The notes beneath the pieces were generated by a model, which was not told the DNA's origin, made no database searches, and worked only from the letters and a program-made list of their open reading frames with translations. Source: an uncultured Erysipelotrichaceae bacterium (GTDB lineage: Bacteria > Bacillota_I > Bacilli_A > RFN20 > CAG-826). From it: DNA of 5,507 bases. Positions 1 through 4,050 of this stretch are shown in pieces. Made by a program: the position numbers and the translations under genes. The DNA lies in NCBI GenBank assembly GCA_902800255.1, contig CADCDV010000044.1:1-5507 (forward strand), read 5' to 3'. Position 1 is the stretch's first letter, and each line of letters starts with the position of its first letter.

Positions 1-28
1 AAACATATCTCCTTTCGATTTCGGATAA

Positions 29-48
29 CATACTAAAAGTAGTAAAAT
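29..48 (+). promoter_or_regulatory. Candidate -10 elements for the gene at 55
   Basis: Two -10-like hexamers lie in this AT-rich leader. TAAAAT at 43-48 matches TATAAT at five of six positions and would start transcription at about the A of the ATG at 55, giving a leaderless mRNA. CATACT at 29-34 matches four of six and would give a leader of about 14 nt. Neither has a good -35 (TTCGGA at 20-25 is the best partner for the first, three of six). The window begins just upstream, so more distal elements cannot be seen. Confidence 0.3.
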
Positions 49-54
49 AGCCAT

Positions 55-1197
55 ATGCCAGAGAAAAGGATCAGCAAAGAAAACTTCGCTCAGCTCCTAG
101 AGACGATCCACGCCCCGAAGAGTCTGAATTTCGATTTCCTTTATGAATGCTTCCTCGATTCGCTTGATTCGGATGACGCTTTCAAAGAGGAATCCTCTTT
201 TGTGAGCAAGATGAACCTCAACCCTCTCCAGGTCCTTCTTTATCTCGTCAACGAGCATTCTTTCTATCTCGTCACCCACCCAGAGAAGAAGGAAGCGGAC
301 CTCATCAAAGATGAGAAGTATGAGCAGCTTCTTCTTTCCCTGACCCTCGACAAGTATTACACGAACGAGCATTTGGCCTACCGCAACCAAAACTTCTCGA
401 ACCGTTTCACCCCAACGATCTCAACCCTCACCCTATATCTCAACTTCGTCCTTGGCATGCTTAGCCGCTACCCACAAGGCAACCCAAACGAGACCCTCGT
501 AATCGATGTGATGAAGAAGGGCTTCTCAATGGCCCAGTGCATCGTCAATCTTCTTGAAAATGGCTACGAAACCGAGGCCTTTTCCACTTGGAGGACCCTC
601 CACGAGAACGAATGCATCCTCCAGGTTTTGGTCTCTTATGGCAAGCCAGTCATGGATGCTTATGTCGCCCATATGAGATATGCGGTGGCCTTCCGTGGCG
701 GACTTTCCTCAAAAGAAGAGACCGACCAGGTCTTCGCCTCCATCAAAGAAGGCATGAAAGAGAATGACCTCAAGTCGAAAGACATGAAGCGTTTCATCGA
801 ATACGGATGGCTCGCTGCGATACCGGATGTGAAGATGGGCAAGATCCCGGATTTCAAATTCAATTTCCGCGACGGCGTCGAAAGATGCGCTAACCTCCGT
901 CAGTACGCGAAGGTCTATGAGATGTCGAGCGAAATCGCCCACTCTTCGCCTCTTCTCATCTATAGCCGCAAGACCTATTTCTATCTCGTCACCATCCTCA
1001 ATCTCTACGAGTCATTCTTCAGACTCGAGAAGATCTTCAAGACGCTCTACTTCGCGAATATCCCAGAAGAGGCCCAAAAACAGTATCTCCAGATGCAAAG
1101 CCTCTACTATGGTGAGCTCCTTTCCTGCTACAAGTTCGAAAAGGCCAGACTAGACGGAATGGTCAAGTCAGGCTCGGCTGAAAAAGACGAAAAGTAA
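55..1197 (+). CDS. Uncharacterised 380-residue protein, possibly DUF5677-like
   Basis: I do not recognise this protein with certainty. It is a soluble-looking, mostly helical protein with no signal peptide and no convincing membrane segment. Residues 160-195 (an NGYETEAFSTWR stretch, then HENE) and residues 287-303 (YEMSSEIAHSS) resemble two regions of DUF5677-type proteins: a helix with a Gly-Tyr-x-x-Glu-Ala start followed by Arg and Glu, and a later Ser-x-x-x-His motif. Here these would be R180, E184, S292 and H296. The match is from memory of the family pattern, so the family is an inference; its biochemical role is unknown. The N-terminal 120 residues are acidic and match nothing I know. 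ATG at 55 is the first in-frame start, but no Shine-Dalgarno sequence precedes it. The gene ends three bases into a TAA directly followed by a strong terminator, so it is transcribed apart from the atp genes. Codon use resembles that of its neighbours, with no sign of recent transfer. Confidence 0.75.
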   Translation: MPEKRISKENFAQLLETIHAPKSLNFDFLYECFLDSLDSDDAFKEESSFVSKMNLNPLQVLLYLVNEHSFYLVTHPEKKEADLIKDEKYEQLLLSLTLDKYYTNEHLAYRNQNFSNRFTPTISTLTLYLNFVLGMLSRYPQGNPNETLVIDVMKKGFSMAQCIVNLLENGYETEAFSTWRTLHENECILQVLVSYGKPVMDAYVAHMRYAVAFRGGLSSKEETDQVFASIKEGMKENDLKSKDMKRFIEYGWLAAIPDVKMGKIPDFKFNFRDGVERCANLRQYAKVYEMSSEIAHSSPLLIYSRKTYFYLVTILNLYESFFRLEKIFKTLYFANIPEEAQKQYLQMQSLYYGELLSCYKFEKARLDGMVKSGSAEKDEK

Positions 1198-1250
1198 AGA
1201 GAAGGTCGTATTTCTTAGTTTAGGAACCAAGAAATAGCCTCTCTTTTTTT
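1198..1250 (+). terminator. Rho-independent terminator after the 380-residue protein gene
   Basis: The sequence immediately after the TAA at 1195-1197 folds into a long hairpin. TATTTCTT (1209-1216) pairs perfectly with AAGAAATA (1229-1236). Below a small internal bulge, GG (1204-1205) pairs with CC (1238-1239) and AGAGA (1198-1202) pairs with TCTCT (1240-1244). Within the apical loop GTT (1218-1220) can also pair with AAC (1225-1227). The stem runs into seven T residues (1244-1250). This is a textbook intrinsic terminator reading on the + strand, and it should insulate the upstream gene from the atp operon. Confidence 0.9.
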
Positions 1251-1256
1251 GTGGCA

Positions 1257-1285
1257 TTTTCCCTTTTAGGGAAGTAAAGTATACT
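1257..1285 (+). promoter_or_regulatory. Candidate promoter of the atp operon
   Basis: TATACT at 1280-1285 matches the sigma-A/sigma-70 -10 consensus at five of six positions. With 17-nt spacing the -35 would be TTTTCC (1257-1262), only three of six, so the -35 is weak. Transcription would begin near 1291-1292, giving a leader of about 18 nt before the ATG at 1310. The element lies between the terminator that ends at 1250 and the first atp gene, which is where an operon promoter must be if transcription does not read through. The -10 is embedded in a perfect 8-bp palindrome, AGTATACT (1278/1279-1285/1286 region), which may be chance in AT-rich DNA. Confidence 0.5.
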
Positions 1286-1309
1286 AGTTAAATATCCCCT
1301 TTTGGAAAT

Positions 1310-1744
1310 ATGGTACAAAAATATCTCAAATTAAACGAACACCAGAAATCTCTCTTCTGGCTCCTTGTCATAGGTGTGGTGGCCTTCATCGGAATGTGCC
1401 CATTTTTCTTCTTCTATGAGGACAAGGGTTACTCCTATCCGATGGGCTGGCTTTTAGGAACTGCCGCCGAGCTTCTTTCCTTCTACACCATCATCAAAAT
1501 GAGCGAGGCTCTCCTCCCGACCGGAGAGAACCCAAACCCAGGCAACCCAGCGAGGATCATCATCTTCGTTGCCCTTAGGTTCCTCATCTACATCGTCGTT
1601 TTAGTGATCGCTGCCATCTGCACTTGGACCGATTGGTTCGGTGGCTTCGATATGTTCAATTTCTGGACGACCTTTGCTGGGCTTCTCCCAGTTCAGGTTC
1701 TCCTTGTTATCCGCCAACTTAAGGCCAAGAGGATCACCAGGTGA
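1310..1744 (+). CDS. atpI: AtpI-like membrane protein, F-type ATP synthase assembly
   Basis: A 144-residue integral membrane protein with four predicted hydrophobic segments at about residues 14-35, 45-66, 82-104 and 113-134, and a basic tail (KAKRITR). This topology, the Gly/Trp-rich second segment (PMGWLLGTAAELL), the Arg inside the third segment (R90) and the Gly-Leu-Leu-Pro in the fourth fit the AtpI/UncI family, which is usually about 110-135 residues and sits first in atp operons. AtpI of Propionigenium modestum helps assemble the c ring of a Na+ ATP synthase, and a similar role is inferred here from position and topology. Sequence similarity is modest, so an automatic annotation may call it hypothetical. 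The start ATG has only a weak GGA (1304-1306) upstream. Its TGA stop overlaps the GTG start of atpB, which suggests coupled translation. The TGA also shows that this organism reads TGA as stop. Confidence 0.72.
   Translation: MVQKYLKLNEHQKSLFWLLVIGVVAFIGMCPFFFFYEDKGYSYPMGWLLGTAAELLSFYTIIKMSEALLPTGENPNPGNPARIIIFVALRFLIYIVVLVIAAICTWTDWFGGFDMFNFWTTFAGLLPVQVLLVIRQLKAKRITR
1727..1733 (+). promoter_or_regulatory. Ribosome binding site supporting the GTG start of atpB
   Basis: AAGAGGA lies inside the end of the atpI-like gene, 7 nt before GTG at 1741. It supports GTG as the start, although the next in-frame ATG (1807, residue 23) lies further in. The 4-nt GTGA overlap with the upstream stop also favours it. 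Confidence 0.6.
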
Positions 1745-2634
1745 ATTTCTTAAGCGTCTTCACCGAAAGAGTCACTAGCGCGACATCCCATTCCTTCAAC
1801 GACAAGATGGAATCGATGTTCCATTGGGATGGTTGGGCTTCCATTGACGCACCTTTGGTGAGTTCGCTTTTCGTTATGCTCCTCCTTGCCGTCATCGGCA
1901 TTGTGGTGGGTGTAAGAGCGAAAATCGCCCTCAAACGCAAAGAATACCTTGAGAAGCCAAAAGGCATCATGTTCTTTGCCGAACTCTATTACAACATGTG
2001 CAATAACTTCGCCTCCTCGAATATGGGTGAGAACCATATCTCCTGGGGCGGTTATTTCTGGACCCTTTTCGCTTATCTTTTCATCAGCTTCAACATCTCC
2101 TTATTCGGACTCCCAAGCCTTGTTGATTGGCTCGCATGCCCTCTTTGCCTTGCCATCATCATGTTCACGATCATCCAGTTCCAGGGACTTAAGTATTCGA
2201 AGCTTGGCTATTTCCACCGTTACGTGGAACCAATCTTCGTCTTCCTCCCTGTCAACCTCATCACCATGTGGGCGCCAATCGTCTCAACCACCATGCGTCT
2301 TTTCGGCAACTGCCTATCTGGCACCATCCTTGTCGGATTAGTGCAGTGGGCCCTTAGCTCCGCCTCAAGCGGCATCTTCGATGCTCTTGGAGTGGTCGGC
2401 ACCATCGGAACATCATCTTTCTGGAACAACCCAGGCTGGACGAGCGTCTTCCTCGCTCCGTTCCCAGTCGGCATCCTCAATTCTTACTTCTCCTTATTCT
2501 CAGGGTTCATCCAAACCCTGGTATTTGCATCCCTTTCGGCCATCTGGATTTCGCAAGAAATGCCAGCCGCTTCGCCAGTTAAGAAGGAAGACGCTCTTCC
2601 TCAGGAAGCTAGGCCACTAGTGATCGAAGGATAA
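1741..2634 (+). CDS. atpB: F0F1 ATP synthase subunit a
   Basis: Subunit a of the F0 membrane sector (297 residues) forms the two half-channels through which ions reach the c ring. The essential Arg is R186 in the motif RLFGN (186-190), preceded by APIVSTTM as in the family (E. coli R210). The last helix carries Q258 in FIQTLVF, equivalent to E. coli Q252. Hydrophobic segments are seen at about 39-59, 104-124, 129-148, 163-182, 190-207 and 236-270. Two polar half-channel positions differ from E. coli by my hand alignment: T195 replaces E219 and S251 replaces H245, both of which vary between lineages. After the last helix comes a 27-residue hydrophilic tail (271-297), longer than usual. Start is GTG, overlapping the atpI-like stop by 4 nt. 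Length is within the range known for bacterial a subunits. Confidence 0.96.
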   Translation: MNFLSVFTERVTSATSHSFNDKMESMFHWDGWASIDAPLVSSLFVMLLLAVIGIVVGVRAKIALKRKEYLEKPKGIMFFAELYYNMCNNFASSNMGENHISWGGYFWTLFAYLFISFNISLFGLPSLVDWLACPLCLAIIMFTIIQFQGLKYSKLGYFHRYVEPIFVFLPVNLITMWAPIVSTTMRLFGNCLSGTILVGLVQWALSSASSGIFDALGVVGTIGTSSFWNNPGWTSVFLAPFPVGILNSYFSLFSGFIQTLVFASLSAIWISQEMPAASPVKKEDALPQEARPLVIEG

Positions 2635-2654
2635 GGTTATACCAACACATTCAT

Positions 2655-2661
2655 AAGGAGG
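2655..2661 (+). promoter_or_regulatory. Strong Shine-Dalgarno site of atpE
   Basis: AAGGAGG, a near-perfect complement to the 16S rRNA 3' end, lies 7 nt before the ATG at 2669. It is the strongest ribosome binding site in the window and sits in the longest intergenic gap of the operon (34 nt). This fits the need for about 10 or more c subunits per complex. Confidence 0.9.
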
Positions 2662-2668
2662 AAAAATT

Positions 2669-2923
2669 ATGATCAATGCTGGTTTATGTGCAATCGCAGC
2701 CGCCATCGCCGTCGGCATGGGCTGCCTCTCTGCCATCGGTGAGGGCTTAATCTGCTGCCACTCCATCGACGGTATGGTCAGAAACCCAGAAATGGCTGAC
2801 AGACTTCGCTCGAACATGATCGTCGCGGTCGCTCTTGACGAGTCAACCGCCATCTACGCTCTTGTCGTCGCCATTCTCATCATCTTCTTGATGGGTCTTC
2901 CAGCTCTTAACGCCGCTATCTAA
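2669..2923 (+). CDS. atpE: F0F1 ATP synthase subunit c, two-carboxylate (Na+-type) rotor site
   Basis: An 84-residue hairpin of two membrane helices (about 3-34 and 50-80) joined by a polar loop with R38-N39-P40-E41, the family RQP-type loop. It oligomerises into the rotor ring. The ion-binding carboxylate is E58, followed by S59 and T60 and by Y63 five residues on, as in the Na+-binding c ring of Ilyobacter tartaricus (E65, S66, T67, Y70). In helix 1, E25 takes the place of Q32: it is 13 residues before the loop Arg and 33 before the binding Glu in both proteins. A Glu here is the mark of the two-carboxylate site described for Fusobacterium nucleatum. Odd points are D57 beside E58, L20 and A22 in the Gly-repeat of helix 1 (G18, G24 and G26 are kept), and four Cys (7, 19, 29, 30). 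Na+ coupling is inferred, not shown. No lipoprotein or signal sequence is present. Confidence 0.96.
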   Translation: MINAGLCAIAAAIAVGMGCLSAIGEGLICCHSIDGMVRNPEMADRLRSNMIVAVALDESTAIYALVVAILIIFLMGLPALNAAI

Positions 2924-2940
2924 GCGAAGGACCTTTTAGG

Positions 2941-3489
2941 ATGAACGGACTAGGAATCAAAGTATACGATTCTGCACCTCCCTTTACCGCTGAGGACTTT
3001 TTGAACAAGCTCTTTCCAAACTTCTGGAGCTTGCTCATCAACCTCGTCGCGTTAATCGTCCTTTTCGTGTTCCTATATTTCATCGCTTACAAACCGGTTA
3101 AGAGATATCTCGACGCCAGAAAGAACTACGTGGAGAAGAACATTCGCGACAGCGAGACTTCAAAAGCCATGTATGAAGAGAAGGTCGCCGAAAGCGACGC
3201 CATGATCTCGAAAGCCCGCAAAGAGGCAGGGGAGATCATCGCCAAAGCCAAAGGCGATGCCGAAGTTAGCGCCGAAAGCATCATCAAAAACGCCAAGGAG
3301 CAAGCCGAGGCCCGCCAAAGAGCGGCCGACGAAGCCATCGCTCAGGCCGAAGAGAAATCACGCCGCGCCATCAGAGAAGAAATCGTCAATGTCGCCCTTG
3401 ATGCCTCGAAAGCCGTCCTTGGCCGTGAAGTGAACAAAGAGGATAACGCCAAACTCGTCGATGAATTCGTCGACAGTGTGGACGAATAA
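2941..3489 (+). CDS. atpF: F0F1 ATP synthase subunit b
   Basis: Subunit b of the peripheral stalk (182 residues), which links subunit a to the F1 head through delta. One N-terminal membrane helix lies at about 29-49 (start PNFWSLLINLVALIV), followed by the conserved YKPVKRYLDAR (50-60). A long Ala/Glu/Lys-rich helix at about 60-150 forms the dimeric coiled coil, and the C-terminal part (150-182) would contact delta. The N-terminal extension before the membrane helix (about 28 residues) is of ordinary size for Gram-positive b subunits. There is no lipobox, unlike Mycoplasma b subunits. A single b gene is present, with no b' copy, so a homodimer is likely. AAGGA (2927-2931) lies 9 nt before the ATG, and the gap to atpE is 17 nt. 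Confidence 0.95.
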   Translation: MNGLGIKVYDSAPPFTAEDFLNKLFPNFWSLLINLVALIVLFVFLYFIAYKPVKRYLDARKNYVEKNIRDSETSKAMYEEKVAESDAMISKARKEAGEIIAKAKGDAEVSAESIIKNAKEQAEARQRAADEAIAQAEEKSRRAIREEIVNVALDASKAVLGREVNKEDNAKLVDEFVDSVDE

Positions 3490-3493
3490 GGAG
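3487..3493 (+). promoter_or_regulatory. Shine-Dalgarno site of atpH overlapping the atpF stop
   Basis: TAAGGAG contains the TAA stop of atpF (3487-3489) and lies 5 nt before the ATG at 3499. Ribosomes ending atpF sit on this site, so translation of the two stalk subunits is probably coupled. Confidence 0.75.
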
Positions 3494-3498
3494 AATAA

Positions 3499-4050
3499 AT
3501 GAGGGGAGCGGAAGCAAACGCATACGCCGCCGGCCTTTATGAGCTGGCACTCGAAAGAGAAAAGGTCTCTTCTTTCCAAGAAGAAATGAAAGAAGTCCTT
3601 AGGCTCTTCAGGGATAACCCTGAGCTTTTGGAAACCCTTTCCTCATACTCATTGCCTGAGGAATCGCTTAATGCCCTCGTCGACAAGATCTTCGGGGGAC
3701 TCAAAAACAAAGAGATTCCGGCTTTCTTGAAACTACTCATGTTGAAGCATGAAATCATCCATTTCGAGATCATCGCTTCCTCATTCAACAATCTTTGTAA
3801 CGACTATTGTGGCATCAAGGAAGGAATCGTCTATTCGGCGGAGAAACTCTCAGAAGCTGAAATCAAAAAAATCGAGAAATCGATCGGGGAAAGACTCTCC
3901 TCGAAGGTTGAGCTCGAAAACCACGTCGACCATCGTCTTATCGGCGGCGTGAAAGTATATGTGGATGACAAAGTCTTTGACGGAACCATCCTTGGGAAGA
4001 TCGAACGCTTAAGAAGCGCTCTTCTCAAAAACGACGGAGGAAAGATATGA
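3499..4050 (+). CDS. atpH: F0F1 ATP synthase subunit delta (OSCP-like)
   Basis: Delta (183 residues; E. coli 177) sits on top of the F1 head and holds it to the b dimer as part of the stator. The N-terminal helical domain (about 1-105) opens with the family pattern ANAYAAGLYELALE (6-19). The C-terminal domain (about 108-178) has the most conserved stretch, IGGVKVYVDDKVFDGTILGKIERL at 148-171 with G149, G150, D161 and G162, matching the usual GG-x-x-x-x-x-x-D-x-x-x-DGS pattern. Start ATG is preceded by TAAGGAG. The TGA stop overlaps the atpA start as ATGA. Delta sequences vary widely, so identification rests on the C-terminal motif, the length and the position between b and alpha, which agree. 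Confidence 0.95.
   Translation: MRGAEANAYAAGLYELALEREKVSSFQEEMKEVLRLFRDNPELLETLSSYSLPEESLNALVDKIFGGLKNKEIPAFLKLLMLKHEIIHFEIIASSFNNLCNDYCGIKEGIVYSAEKLSEAEIKKIEKSIGERLSSKVELENHVDHRLIGGVKVYVDDKVFDGTILGKIERLRSALLKNDGGKI
4036..4040 (+). promoter_or_regulatory. Ribosome binding site of atpA
   Basis: GGAGG inside the last codons of atpH lies 6 nt before the ATG at 4047. It fixes the atpA start, which overlaps the atpH stop as ATGA. Confidence 0.85.

Noticed and set aside
31..41. Short inverted repeat TACT-AAA-AGTA upstream of the first gene, as a possible operator.
   Set aside because: Only four base pairs per arm in AT-rich DNA; expected by chance, and no matching copy near the atp promoter.
97..390. 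Open minus-strand frame of 97 codons inside the 380-residue protein gene.
   Set aside because: It lies wholly antisense to a longer gene, has no recognisable domain, and its composition is what the reverse of that gene would give.
1731..1738. GGATCACC before atpB, identical to part of the 16S rRNA 3' end.
   Set aside because: Eight bases within the coding end of the atpI-like gene, with the anti-Shine-Dalgarno part missing; coincidence.
1949..2341. Open + strand frame of 130 codons inside atpB.
   Set aside because: Ser/Pro-rich out-of-frame shadow of atpB, whose own frame carries the conserved RLFGN motif.
3126..3338. Open minus-strand frame in the atpF coiled-coil region.
   Set aside because: The Ala-rich codons of the b subunit keep the opposite strand free of stops; no independent gene signal.
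3141..3370. Repeated AAAGCC/GCCGAAG words in atpF, as possible DNA repeats.
   Set aside because: They encode the Ala/Lys/Glu heptad-like pattern of the b-subunit stalk and are irregular in spacing; a protein-level effect.
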